This document shows positions 45,713-64,000 of a DNA stretch of 64,000 nucleotides, in pieces. Where the stretch lies: contig JAQGEQ010000343.1 of assembly GCA_034620365.1 (NCBI GenBank), forward strand, positions 62,001-126,000, in the 5' to 3' direction. The first letter of the stretch is position 1. Every line of letters starts with the position of its first letter. The position numbers were made by a program, and so were the translations under genes. The notes beneath the pieces are model-generated. The model made no database searches. It saw nothing but the letters and a program-made list of their open reading frames with translations, and had not been told where the DNA came from. The DNA is from Pegea sp. RAD2-039. Taxonomy: Eukaryota; Chordata; Thaliacea; Salpida; Salpidae.

Positions 45713-48560
45713 CTGAAAAACATTTTGATTTAAATGAGAATTGAGATTTTGAAAGGTTTTTTTCTTCTTGTACAATTGTAGTTACATAAAAATCTAATTC
45801 AAAGCTAAAATAAAAAAAGGAATTTTTTGTACAACTTTAGTTATTAAGAAAATTATATAAAAGTTTAATTTTCTAAACTTAGAAAAAAAATCTGACACAG
45901 AATCAAACTTAACTATTCTATCTAAAGATTTGGTTAAACAATTTTGTTTCAAATTAAAAAAAGAAATATTTTGACTGTAGTTTTCTGAGCTTTACATTAG
46001 TACCTAGTACATTTTTTTTTCTATTTTTTCTAGAGTTGCTACAATACCAATTTTTAGATCAGTCTGTAAACAAATTTTCTAAATTCTTTACCAAAGCAAT
46101 TAATTAAATAAAAAAGTGGAAAAATAAATTAAAAATTTATGAATCAAAAATTTAATCAAATTAGATTTTTAATTGCTTTTAAAATTAATCTTTCAAAAGT
46201 ATATTAAAATGAAAACTCTTATTTAAGTAATCTAATGAAACCTAAATTTTCGGTAAATACTACAAAAAAAAGTAATCTTAAAACATTTTAAAACCCATAA
46301 AAATTTAAAAGTAAATAAAGGTTTTATTCAGTTAAAAAAAAACTTAAGTTTTAGATTTGATGATAATGTCTAATAACTTTCTTAATCTAAATTTATAACT
46401 TTATACTACTATAGAAGCAGATTTTTTTTTATTTGTCGTGCTTGTAGCAGGTGAACAAAACATATTATTGTTTACAACAGCACGTAACGGTTTGTTGTTA
46501 TCACAACAAATCAAAAGCCTTTAAAAGGCAACAGTCACATTAAATCTTTATCCAAAATATCAGATGATTATTGATCTATTAGTAAAATTGTTTAAATTCA
46601 AACTGAAACTTCAAAAGTGTGTTTCTAAACTTGTATAAGACTCAAAATGTAACTGTAGTCAGTATTTGACTGTCTGTTCATTCTATATAAGCTATAAAGC
46701 ATATTAAGATGAAGCGTTTTATGTTTTAGCTCGTAAAAATTAGCATATGTTGTAATATGAAGACAAATTGAAGCAGAAATTCATTATTATCTACAAATAT
46801 TTTATGATTTTCAATACTTCATAAAAACCTTATAAATTTTTTCAAAAAGTAATCAAAAAAATAATGACACAAAAAACTTTCTAATTTTTTTATATCAGCT
46901 TCTTCAATATCTATTTCAGATAAAAGTACTTTCCTATCAATTATGCAAATAGCATCAAATAATCTTTAGTTTTTGCAGCTTATAGATTTGAAGCTGAAGT
47001 AAATATAAAGTAGACACCTTGAGCTGGAAAATTGATGTGAAAACTATGACTGTTATATAATACAGAGCCAGAGTTTTAATAAAATCTGATTTGTTTATAA
47101 CCTAGGAGTTTCTAGGTTCTAAAATAAATCAATTTGATTAACGTTTTTATTTCCTGTTTTCTATTAGGTTTGATTGTGTAACCGACCAGGTTTTATTATT
47201 ATTATAAATTAGTTAAAGTATTTTATGAGATAATGGATAGTTTTTAAAAAAGATTTTATGATTAGTGTTTATAAAACTTCATAATTTTAAATAAATACTT
47301 ATTAATATTTAATCAAATTTTGTTTAAATTATCTACATGTTATAAAAGCTTCAGTTTTATGTTAATTTAAGATTAATAGAATTTTATTTCCCACTTATTT
47401 AGTGTTCGACATTTAAAAAAAATAAATAAATTTATAATAAAAACTTTAAATTATTAAAAAACTAAACTAACGTTTTTCGGGTTCTTTATTTTATAACAAG
47501 TTCTTAGTAGTAACAAATTATTTTAAATATAATACAAAACAACAACTATACATAAAAATAATAATATTATTTCATATCTCAAAATGTTTTCTAAATATTT
47601 ATATTATTTAAAAGTTAATAAAAAATGTTTATTTAAAAGTTTAATTTTATAAATATTAATCTTTAAAATAAAATTTGATAATATCTCCAAATGCTAAGTT
47701 TAGAATAATTTTATTTATAAAATTGTCAACAAATCTTTATAAATCTTTTAAACAAAAAAAGATAAGTTAATACTTTAAAATAAAATTTGATAATATCTAC
47801 AAATGCTAAGTTTAGAATAATTTTATTTATAAAATTGTCAACAAATCTTTATAAATCTTTTAAACAAAAAAAGATAAGTTAAACGAATATTATTTTAGAC
47901 ACTAAACTATTTATACAAGATTGTTATCAGAACGGTTATTTATAAAAATTGATATTTTAAGTTTTATAAATATTATTAAAAACTTATTCAACCTTTCTAA
48001 AAAAAAGCTTTCAACCTTAAAATATTTCTTTTAAATCTAAACCCTTGAAACTTTTTTTTATCAAATACTTTAAAATGTTATTTTCTTTTCATAAAAAGTA
48101 TTTTGTCACAACTTTATAGAGTCTACTAAACACCTTAAGCCACGTCAAAACGTTTATTAGGTTGATTTGTTGGTTTTCAAAACTTTTTAAAGCCTTGTGT
48201 TGTTGGTCGAGGAGTTTTACTAATCAGTAAACTTCAGTAAAAATATCTTGAATTACGAATAGTTATTTTGTAAATATTACTTTTGAAAATAAATCATAAA
48301 TTAGATGAAAAAATTTAAAGCATTTTAAGATGAAAGTTACAATAAAAAGATAACAGATTAAAAAGCAAAGATATTTTGTACAAATCTGATAAGAAATCAT
48401 TTCAATTATTCAAAAAATCTTTCTCAAAAGCGATTCTACAAAATGAATTCGTAAATGATCAGATCATGCAAAGATGTAAATTTGATTAAAAAAGATTATT
48501 TAAACTTATCAGGCTGGCTTTAAACTTATCTAAAATTTGAATCTAAAAGTTTAAATCTAT
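45713..48560. other. AT-rich intergenic DNA
   Basis: No coding or RNA gene seen. It holds a 112-bp duplication (listed separately) and a 113-bp satellite scrap at about 48192-48223 (TGTTGTTGGTCGAGGAGTTT, minus orientation). Confidence 0.5.
47661..47884. repeat. 112-bp tandem duplication, nearly identical copies
   Basis: CTTTAAAATAAAATTTGATA starts at 47661 and again at 47773. The copies continue through AATGCTAAGTTTAGAATAAT and AAAATTGTCAACAAATCTTT to AAAAAAAGATAAGTTAA. The only clear difference is ATCTCCAAA versus ATCTACAAA. A very recent duplication, or possibly an assembly artefact. Confidence 0.92.
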
Positions 48561-48564
48561 CATC

Positions 48565-48697
48565 TGTGTGATACAACGGTCACCATACCCACCTACCAGA
48601 CGGGAGGTTTCAGGCCCAGGTGGACACTTATTAGTGACCAGGAAAAGTCCATAAAACCCGGGTAGAAAGGCTCTTGTTAGTCTGGTTAATAGCTACA
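48565..48697 (+). mobile_element. tRNA-derived SINE, copy 1
   Basis: The tRNA-like head (about 48565-48628) has a cloverleaf-like spacing: ACAACGGTCACCATACCCAC, then the B-box-like GGTTTCAGGCC. The tRNA-unrelated body contains AGGAAAAGTCCATAAAA, a GGTAGAAAGGC segment and CTTGTTAGTCTGGTTAATAG, shared with the second copy 220 bp downstream. Decayed Pol III promoter boxes. Confidence 0.75.
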
Positions 48698-48790
48698 CTT
48701 ATACTTTAGAAAAGTAAATCTTCTAATAAACAAACTCGTGATAAAAGTAGAAAGCTAATTATTGAGTTTCTGCTTTTTATATGATTGTCG

Positions 48791-48983
48791 GTCTCCGTAG
48801 CGGTTATCACGCCCGCCTGACATACAGAATGTCCTAGGTTTAAGCCCAGGCGGATAACGGTCACCTCACACACCCAACTGACCCGCAGGTCTCGGGTTTA
48901 AGCCCAGGAGGACACATATTTGCATAAAGGAAAAGTCCATAAAAACTCAGGTAAAAAAGCCTTGTTAGTCTGGTTAATAGCTA
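48791..48983 (+). mobile_element. tRNA-derived SINE, copy 2 with a doubled tRNA-like head
   Basis: The first head (48791-48856) reads GTCTCCGTAGCGGTTATCAC and CGCCCGCCTGACATACAG, then GGTTTAAGCCC and GGCGGATA. This is close to tRNA-Val (GTTTCCGTAGTGTAGTGGTTATCAC-type) with about 5 nt missing from the D arm. A second head (about 48853-48913: ACGGTCACCTCACACACCC, GGTCTCGGGTTTAAGCCC) follows directly. The shared body comes next (AAAGGAAAAGTCCATAAAAA, CTTGTTAGTCTGGTTAATAG). Confidence 0.75.
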
Positions 48984-49012
48984 ACTTCTAAGAAACGCAA
49001 AACTCCGAATTT

Positions 49013-49190
49013 AAAGTTTAAGCCTCGTAGACTGTACTCAGTGTCTTTCCAGAAGCTCCTGGGTGCAGCTGCATCAGTCCTTCTGTTCTGCTGCACACCT
49101 TGTTGACGTGGAGTCTTATATTAAAGGGAACATGTCTCTAATTTGTGATTTACATCAGTTCGAGCTACTTGAATAAACATTTCATTTTTA
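49013..49190. other. GC-richer segment of possible transposon origin
   Basis: Base composition differs from the flanks (CAGAAGCTCCTGGGTGCAGC, CTTCTGTTCTGCTGCACACC, TTGTTGACGTGGAGTC), ending near GAATAAACATTTC. It resembles the 3' part of a retroelement but no diagnostic motif is visible. It lies between the SINEs and the 3' end of the ACSL gene. Confidence 0.3.
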
Positions 49191-49364
49191 TTTCACTCAA
49201 AAAACATCTCAATTTCAAAATACAGAATAAACCTTTTTTTTTGCGACAACGCAACAATAGAGATACATTCATAAAAAACCAAATAAATTAAATAGAAGAA
49301 AGAAAAAGAATTATTCGTAGAAATTGTTTGATTTTGATGCAATTGAGTTTTTAGATGAAGATGT

Positions 49365-56456
<7,092 letters not shown>

Positions 56457-58500
56457 GGTTGCTGGTTACAAATGAGAAAGTTTCCAATCTAAAAAAACCT
56501 AATCACACAAAAACCATTCTATTCAACTTAATTTCAAAAAAAAACTAAAAGTTTTGAATTAAATAAAATTATTATATTTAGTTTAATGATTATTATAAAC
56601 CAATAACCGATTATTTACAAAATAATGTTTACATATAAAGTTTTTATAAATTTATATTATAAGTTAATAAATGTATTTTTAGATTATAAAGATGCTAATA
56701 TATTTCCTTTTTTTTGTTTAATATTTTTTTCGAAATATATTTTTCAAGGTTATTCAAATTCTATTTAAAAAATTAATTTTGAAGCTTTATTTTATTCGCT
56801 GCGTAATCTAAACTTTTATATTTTGATACCTCTAATGATACTATAAGTTTAAAGTGAGAAAAAAACAAATTAAGAAAATGTTTTTTTACTTGTAAAAATT
56901 TTGGAACGAACAACACCAAGCCAAAAATTTTATTTTAGAAAAAAATACTTGTTTTTTACAAAAGACTTATCTAAAAACTAGCTTATATACTACCTTTAAA
57001 ATATGTTTGCTAAAAATAAATTACTTAATCATAAACTAAAAAGATAAAATATTATAAAACTATCCAATAAAACTTACAACAAAATAAAAATATTATAACT
57101 TAAGATTTACTAAAAACTTAACTATCTAATTGATAAAGGCCTAAAGTTAAAATAACTTTTTATGAAATAAAATTGTCTTATGTCTATTTCAGTTTTTTCA
57201 ATATTATAATTCTAAAATAGATTATTATTTAAAGAATCTAATAATTGTATAAAATTTCATAAAGTGAAAGTTTTAAATTCTAAGTTACCTATTTCATAAA
57301 AAAACTAGATAATTAAATTAACTTTTTTGCAACATTATCAAAAATTTTGTGAGAAAAAAAAGTCATAAATAAGGTGGTTAAAAATTAGATTTAAAACTAA
57401 AAGTGTTTTGAAAACAAACACCAATCTAATAACAAGTTTTGAGCCTCATAAAATGACTTTGTTTTAGATGAAAACAAAAGATTAAATGTTTTGATTTCAA
57501 CCTACATAAAGTTTTAGGATGTTTTTCTAGTTTACAACAAAATAAATAAAACAAATTTTATGAATACTTTTTATGGCTGTAAATTAGTTATTATTGTTAA
57601 AGTAGCTGTTATTTTTTTAAGCTTTTTTCTGTAACAAAACAAATTTTCTTAGATTGTTTGTCGAGGAGTTTTTACAAGTTAAGGTGTTGAAATGTTTTCA
57701 GTAAATGTTATGCTCTATACAAAACTTGAACTAGCGTTATTAGTATTTCAATAAAACTTTTTTAGATTTTTTTTCAAGCAATAATTATTCTTTAAATAGC
57801 TAGCATAGAATTTAATAATAATAAAGTAGAATCTGGTAAAAATTTATTTTTAAAAGTTTGTTGCTTTTAACTATAATAATGAAGCTTGATAAACCCACAA
57901 AAAAGTAAATGTGATTTAATCAAATCAGTATTTTGTAATCAAGAATACATTAACTTTTTCTTATTTATTTTTTACATAATATTTCCTAAATATTGTATTT
58001 TATAATAACTATTATTATTATTTTTTTATTCAAATAATTTTTTATAAAACTTATTGAGCGTCAAGTTAGAAATTCAATTTGAGAAATAGGTTAAAGTTGA
58101 CAGCATTTTAGTTTGCAAGAAAAAAATTGGTTTTAAATCGTCGGTGACTGAAAAATTTCATGAATAACTTTTAAAGGAATTGAAACAATTGAAAAAAAAA
58201 TACAAAATTAAATTTCTAGTTAGTTCAGAGTTAGTAAAAAGATGGTAGCTTCCGTGGTTTTAACAAAATATTAAAGAACTATTTAAAGCTTGCGATATAA
58301 ATTTCCTTATAAGAAGTATTTTTCAATAATATCAAATTGCTAACAAACAACTTATTAAATGCTAAATACAAATCACATTTTCGTTTAATCGCGAAGAAAA
58401 CATTCTTAGAGCAGTTTAGGTGTTTAATGCTCATTTGATTTTCAAAACCATGCCAAGAAATAGTTAATATATAAATGCCTAAATCTTATAAATATTATCA
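56457..58500. other. AT-rich intergenic DNA upstream of ACSL
   Basis: No gene seen. Two scraps of the 113-bp satellite are recognisable: about 56888-56930 (+; ACTTGTAAAAATTTTGGAAC, CGAACAACACCAAGCC) and about 57655-57695 (-; TGTCGAGGAGTTTTTACAAG). The ACSL promoter must lie near 56460. Confidence 0.5.
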
Positions 58501-58768
58501 TATTGCCAACACTGTCATCTCTAAACTATGATTTATTTGCTTTTCATATTATTAACTTTATATGCAATATATATATGTGCAATATATATTCTATGTAATT
58601 GTTCACTGTTTTATGCTTTAAGAACTACTGAAATGCCATGTGCTACATCTTTTACTTTCTATATTTCTAACTTAATTATATATAATAGGTATTATATGTG
58701 AGAATGTGTGTTAGCGAGAGGTGCTCTTTTCAGGCACCCTCCTTCGCGTTTATTTGAATAAATAAAAA
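58501..58768 (+). mobile_element. LINE 3' UTR/tail copy
   Basis: Begins in the segment just after the ORF2 end (CATATTGCCAACACTGTCAT) and runs through ACTACTGAAATGCCATGTGC, GTTAGCGAGAGGTGCTC and CAGGCACCCTCCTTCGCG to TTTATTTGAATAAATAAA. It has a local insertion of AT repeats (TATATATATGTGCAATATAT). Confidence 0.82.
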
Positions 58769-58781
58769 AATTTAATTATCC

Positions 58782-59175
58782 ACATTTTAATTGACCTTCA
58801 GTTTGATGCTTTCTTTTCTACTAATCCTTCCCTCAAGTTATATCAGCTCAGACGACACACATTACATCTTAATAAGCCCATATCACCCGGTACATTGGTC
58901 AGAGCGAATTTTTTTCTCATGCCGTACAATTAGTACTTGGAACCAGTTGCCATCAGACATTATCATGTCAGAAACTGTGTTTTTTTATCTTTTTTATATG
59001 ATTAACATTCTTTGTAAATGTTTGCTGTTATATGCTTTGAGGACTACCGAGATACCATGTGTAGCATATTTTGCTTTCAAACTTAATAGACATCATTTGT
59101 GAGAATATGTGTTAGCGAGAGATGCTCTCTTCATAAACCTTTTTTCACATTTATTGAAATAAATAAATAAATAAA
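58782..59175 (+). mobile_element. LINE ORF2 end plus 3' tail
   Basis: Contains both the coding end (LTFSLMLSFLLILPSSYISS, DDTHYILISPYHPVHW in shifted frame; STWNQLPSDIIMSE) and the 3' UTR (GAGGACTACCGAGATACCAT, TGTTAGCGAGAGATGCTCTC, ATTGAAATAAATAAATAAA). It directly follows the copy at 58501-58768, so two independent insertions or a tandem are possible. The AGGCACCCTCCTTCGCG block is mutated here. Confidence 0.82.
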
Positions 59176-61047
59176 CAAACAATAGAAACATTGCCAGTTT
59201 AATCGAATTGTACAGATTTTCTAGTTTTTAAGAATGATAAGCTTGCAATTTATAAAGAATGAAAATTTCATCTAAAATAATAGATTTTAAGCAACTTTTA
59301 AAAGCAGAAGCTTAAATAGTTTATTTATTTATGGAAAGGTATTTATTCTGTTAATTAGGCATATCGTCGTTAATTAAATCTTTTATTCAGACCAAATTTT
59401 GCTTGATTTAGTAATTGATTTAATAATTTAAACTTTTTATATGGCAGCTCTGATATTTTAATAATTCTGTTTCTGCATTAAATGCCATTAAAATAAAAAT
59501 ATTATAAATGAATTCTAATTCAAATAATAAAAGTTTTAATTTAATTCGAACGATTTAGATTCAATGATTTAACTGTAAACACTAAACGAAACAATGTTGG
59601 AATAGATGCTTCTTCTTTTAATATTATTTAAACATCTAATTGATGATTTGTATTTCACAGTACGACTAGTTTGCAAAAAAAGTCTAGTATTTTCTTTGTA
59701 TGTTGTTAGATTAAAAAGTGTTTTGTTATAAACTCAATTTGTTTCTTTAATAGTTTAATTTTTATAATATTTTGAAGTTTATCTTTAAACTTTTACTCAT
59801 TTTCTAATTAAATCTTTTATTTGAGTTCTTTTATTTAGTTTTTAAAGTTTATTTTTAGATACTACTCTTTTTATAGATTTTAAATTTTTGTAGTTATTTA
59901 TTAGTTATAGTATTCAAAAAATAAATTATTTAAAAACTTCTTGTAAACATTTTATCATTTTTATTAAAATTAGGAAAATTAAAAAGTAAATTATTCAAAT
60001 TATTGCTTAATGTTTTAAATGTTTCAATAAATAATTTTTAAATTTATTTATTTAATAAATTTACTTTTGAAATCTAAGGTTTTGTAGAACTAAATATTTT
60101 CTTGGTTTCAAATATTTTAGTAAATATTTTTATTTTAAGGTTGTTAGTAAATTTCTTGTAATATTTATAAGTTACTTATTCGTTAATTAATTATCAGTTT
60201 GTTCATTTATTTATCATTATTTCATAATTGTAAATTTTTGTTTAATTTTTTTTATAAAATTATATTTAGAAAAGGTTTCAGTTTTCTTCACTAATGCCTT
60301 TCTCTTCATTTAGTTTATTAATTATTATAATTTGTTTATTTCTTTATCAATCTATTAACTGCTTATTAATGTGTTGTTAAATCTACAGGGTTTTTCCACA
60401 CAATTCAAAATATATTTGTTTTGATTTCTCTAAAAGCTTTATTAATTGTTATTTCTTTATTTGTTAAATAACTTTTATACTTTTGTGGATCAAATATAGT
60501 TTCATTGTAATATTTATTTCATTACTGAAATATTAAAACATGTGTTTATTTTATTGATTATTGACAATCAGTTTTAACCACTTTCATTTTTTTTATTTTA
60601 GAAGATTTTGATTAAAAACAACTCCAATAATGAAACTTGAAACAGATTATTTAAAAATTTTAATCATATTTTAAAATGCCAAGAACTTTAAAAAATATTT
60701 AAAATTGATTTCTTTTATCTTAATAATTTTTATAGTCAGCTATTTAAGTTTCTTTGTATAAAACATTTTGTTTATTCTTTTTAAAAGTTAGTTAGCATAA
60801 ATTAAAAGGCTCATAAACATTTTCTTTGTAGTTTTATTAGCAATAACTTAGAGATTATTTTACATAAATTTTTTCAACAAGAACTTATAGTTTTTAAATA
60901 ATTTTTTATTAAGTTTTATATCTTGTTAAAAATTATATATTTTTTTTAAACTCTCAATTATCTTTTAGATAATTTTATTTGTTAAAGATTTAGTTTCTTT
61001 TTAAATCATGTTAAATATTTAACTTGAAACAGCAAGAAGCACAAACA
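59176..61047. other. AT-rich intergenic DNA before RAD54L2
   Basis: No gene, RNA or tandem repeat seen. It must include the RAD54L2 promoter; nothing specific stands out. Confidence 0.5.
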
Positions 61048-63581
61048 ATGAACCACGACAATCTTGAAGGTTATACTGAAGATACTTACAAAGGTTTTTT
61101 AACTTTCTATTTCAACAATCATATAAATTATTCAATTCTAGATGAAGATTTAGACGAAATGTCTTCAAAAAGTAATGATGAGTTTCAAAATGATAATATT
61201 AATGATGAAGACTCTAAAAAGAAGAAAAAAGTCCGTGATCCAACAAAAAGAAGAAATATTAGGTTCAATTTTTATGTTTAGTCTTTTTACTGTCTCTAAC
61301 ATCATCTTTCAGGAAGTTAATGAGCATCAAAGATTTAAATCCAGACACTTTACAAGCTGTAAAAGAGGAGGAAGTCCGTCTCAAGCAACTCCAACATCAA
61401 GCAAAATCTGCTAGACACCTACAAACGGTTCATACTCATCATCACCATCCAATCTCTAACCACCTCTCTTAAAAGGCTAAACCGGAGATGACGTCATCGG
61501 AAGCGACTGTATCTTCGATGAAAGAAGAGAATAGTTTTATATCAGCTCCTCGTCTTACAAGCTTGCTAACAGCAACTGAACCCATGAACAAATCAACCAC
61601 GGGTGAGATGACGTCACTTGCTGATGACGTCACTTGCTGATGACGTGCTTGTAGATGCTTCAGTGATATGCATCAGTAGCGATGACGAAGAAGTGACAAA
61701 ACGCGTTGCTAACGACAACGAAACCATCAATATAAGTTCAGATGAAAGTTCTGATGACGTCATCGAGTGTAGCGCCTTGAATCGCGATTTGTATGACGAT
61801 GATATGAATAACAGGTGATTAGATGACGTAGTTTCGATTTACTGATTGGTGATTGGTTGAAATTTTTAGTGGACTTCACGTTGACGATGAGAAGAATCAA
61901 CCAGATGAATTAGGGAGAGTCCTCATCAATATCAACCATCCTCCGGAAGATGAAGACCTTTTCCTATCTCCACAAATCGCTAAAATAATTCGCCCGCATC
62001 AAGTTAGTCATGCATGAGCGCTCAATCGTGTTTTTACTGACGTCACAACCGCGATAGATCGGTGGAATTCGTTTCATGTACGACAACATCATCTTAACAC
62101 GTCAAGACTTCGTGAAAAGTGATGGTCTTGGATGTATCCTCGCTCATTCGATGGGTTTAGGAAAGACTCTTCAAGTGATCGGATTCACCGAAATTTTTCT
62201 GCACCACACTTCTGCAACAACTGTCCTCTGTGTAGTTCCGGTTAGTCCCCCGCCCAAAGTGCCCCACACGCCCCTAAATTGATGACGTCACAGGTAAACA
62301 CGTTGATGAATTGGGTGGCGGAATTTGAAAAGTGGTTGCCCGTGACAATCGCGCCCGGAAGTGACGTAATCCCGCGCAAGTTTCCGGTCCATGTACTTCG
62401 CGATATCCATAAGACGATTGATGCGAGGTAGCGATGCGCGTTTGTGACGTCATCGCCGCTTTGATGACGTGTTTTTGTTGGTCAGGGCGAAGGTGGTTTC
62501 AGAATGGCATCACGGCGGGGGTGTTTTGTTGCTAGGATACGAGATGTTTCGATTGTTGACGACCAGTCGCTCACAAAAACCGCGCAAATCTCGAAAAAAG
62601 CCAAAAAAGTCATCGGGTATTGGACCACCAATAGACGTGGACGAAGAAGACCGTAAAGCTAATTTACATAAAGGTGTGTCACGTGGTTTGTACAAAGTGA
62701 TGACGTCATGACGCGTAGCGTGGTTCAGGTATCATCAGTATGTTGCTGAACCCTGGTCCGGACCTCATCATATGTGACGAAGGACACCGAATCAAAAATA
62801 ACGGGGCCCGGACCTCAGAAAGACTCAAAGAGGTCCGCACTAAACGTAGAGTGGTCCTGACCGGTTACCCCATGCAGGTAAGTGACGTGGTCGATGATGA
62901 CGTCATCACTGATGACATAACAACAGAATAATTTGGTGGAATATTGGTGTATGGTGGATTTTGTGAGACCAGATTACCTGGGTTCGAAACGCGAATTCTA
63001 TAATCTGTTTGAGCGACCAATTACTAATGGACAGGGGTCAGATAGTACCAAAGAGGACCGCAGATTGATGAGATGTCGGTCCGATGTCCTTCATAACCTC
63101 CTTAAGGGGTTTGTGCAACGAAGGTAGGACTGTCCCGGAACACAAACCAATTTATATTGGTCCAAATTGTACAGGTCACATTCAGTTTTATGTCACACGT
63201 TACCTGAGAAGAAGGAATATGTTTTGATGGTCCGTTTTTCGAAGATACAAAAACATCTCTACAATTCGTACATGCGGACCAGGTCCAGTACACCTAGTGG
63301 TGAAGAAACCACCTCTAGTTGGACCAGTTGTATTAATCCAATCAGGGCTTTTTCTGTTTGTTGTCGGGTTAGTTTGTGGGACAGTTTGTGGTCGCTTTTA
63401 AATGTTCGTTTTTGGGTAGATATGGAATCACCCGGATGTCTTGTATAAGACCTACCAAGAACAAAATGATCATTCTGATCTTGACATTGATCTCGACTTC
63501 ACTGTTCTTGATTCAAATGGAAAGATGAAAGCGATTTGTCGAGATAAGAAGATGAAGAAACGGAAATTGATTAATGGGTCG
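61048..63581 (+). CDS. RAD54L2: RAD54L2/ARIP4-type SNF2 helicase, 5' part (continues past the window)
   Basis: First ATG at 61048 (MNHDNLEGYTEDTYK), then exons in frame. Landmarks: a basic RDPTKRRNIR/KLMSIKDLNPDT block; Ser/Asp-rich SIM-like VICISSDDEE and INISSDESSDD; DELGRVLININHPPEDEDLF; RPHQ/IGGIRFMYDN; helicase motif I GCILAHSMGLGKTLQVIGF; motif Ia NTLMNWVAEFEKW; GVLLLGYEMFRLL; DEGH box PDLIICDEGHRIKN (about 62758); motif III RRVVLTGYPMQ; NLVEYWCMVDFVRPDYLGSK; and RIWNHPDVLYKTY. These fit RAD54L2/ARIP4 better than ATRX, which has LTGTPLQ rather than LTGYP.Q. The ATPase acts in the nucleus in chromatin remodelling. It ends at a probable donor (TCG|GTATCA, 63582), so the helicase C-terminal lobe is outside. 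Exons and introns are unusually rich in TGACGTCA. Confidence 0.93.
61489..62905. promoter_or_regulatory. Cluster of nine TGACGTCA palindromes (CRE-like) in RAD54L2
   Basis: Full TGACGTCA sites start at 61489, 61609, 61625, 61755, 62038, 62283, 62455, 62701 and 62898, some in introns and some in exons, with further one-off variants (TGACGTAG, TGACGTGC, TGACGTAA). The 8-mer is the canonical ATF/CREB site. Whether these are bound or are simply a mutational or repeat signature is not known. Confidence 0.6.
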
Positions 63582-64000
63582 GTATCAAAAGGGCTTCAAT
63601 TTGATTATTACTAGTTGACTAGTAGTTGGTAGTTAGCTTAAAGTTATTTTTTCAACAAGAATTTGATGATATAACTCATAAATAACATCTTATTATAAGA
63701 TTTTTATCATTTTAATAAAGAAATAGATCCTTTTAAGTAGTCTAGTTATTCATACGCGCTCTGCAACAAAATGCTAAATTATTTATAATTAATATCTATA
63801 TAGTGATGATAAAAATAATGATTTATTATTGAAGAAACTTTTTTTGATAATAATTCATAAATAATAATATTTATCATAACTAAGTTAATAACAATTATTA
63901 TCAATTCATAAATATTCAAATAATAAATAAATATTAATATTTATAAATATTAATAATATCAAATATTTTTATCATAAATATTTAAATAATAATTCATAAT
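63582..64000. other. AT-rich sequence to the window end, probably an RAD54L2 intron
   Basis: After the last recognisable exon the sequence becomes almost pure A/T with many ATAATAAT-type runs and no coding potential. The next RAD54L2 exon would lie beyond 64000. Confidence 0.5.

Noticed and set aside
62076..63448. ATRX as identity of the SNF2 gene
   Set aside because: LTGYPMQ, EYWCMVDFVRPDYLGS, GYEMFRLLT and the upstream RRNIRKL and NHPPEDE blocks match the RAD54L2/ARIP4 form rather than ATRX.

Overview
This is an animal nuclear-genome window. It is very AT-rich, has GT-AG introns mostly of about 40-100 bp, carries two eukaryotic nuclear tRNA genes and contains metazoan genes (ODAD3, DNAJC13, ACSL3/4, SLC15, RAD54L2). 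A motile-cilium gene plus a betaglycan/endoglin-like ZP receptor point to a bilaterian invertebrate. A deuterostome such as a tunicate would fit, but the species cannot be fixed from this sequence alone.

Layout. 1-9.5 kb: two intronless, mutually paralogous, unrecognised minus-strand genes (680 and 755 aa), separated and followed by 5'-truncated non-LTR retrotransposon pieces, then tRNA-Asp(GTC) and tRNA-Ile(AAT). 10.7-12.3 kb: a six-exon four-TM protein (+). 13.2-17.8 kb: an SLC15/PEPT-type proton-coupled oligopeptide transporter (-). 19.5-22.9 kb: ODAD3/CCDC151 (+), divergent from SLC15. 25.5-39.2 kb: DNAJC13/RME-8 (+), apparently full length, with several introns swollen by tandem repeats. 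40.0-40.4 kb: a possible small gene (-). 40.7-45.5 kb: a ZP-domain, single-pass receptor that I read as betaglycan/endoglin-like (-). 48.5-49.0 kb: tRNA-derived SINEs. 49.4-56.5 kb: an ACSL3/4-type acyl-CoA synthetase (-) with a damaged C-terminal exon junction. 58.5-59.2 kb: two more LINE tails. 61.0-63.6 kb: the 5' part of RAD54L2/ARIP4 (+), running off the window. The rest is AT-rich intergenic DNA.

The genes are unrelated housekeeping, cilium and signalling genes, not an operon or defence island. The unusual layer is in the introns. A 113-bp satellite forms arrays in introns of three different genes, each time in the sense direction of its host. A ~21-bp minisatellite carrying a CCAAT box in every unit fills a 2-kb DNAJC13 intron. 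A pyrimidine-rich TGATCTTCATCT repeat fills three more DNAJC13 introns. The palindrome TGACGTCA occurs at least 18 times, concentrated in DNAJC13 and RAD54L2. Other points of note are the out-of-frame loss of about 40-55 codons in ACSL, the intronless paralog pair, and a possible intron born by exon duplication at the 3' end of DNAJC13.
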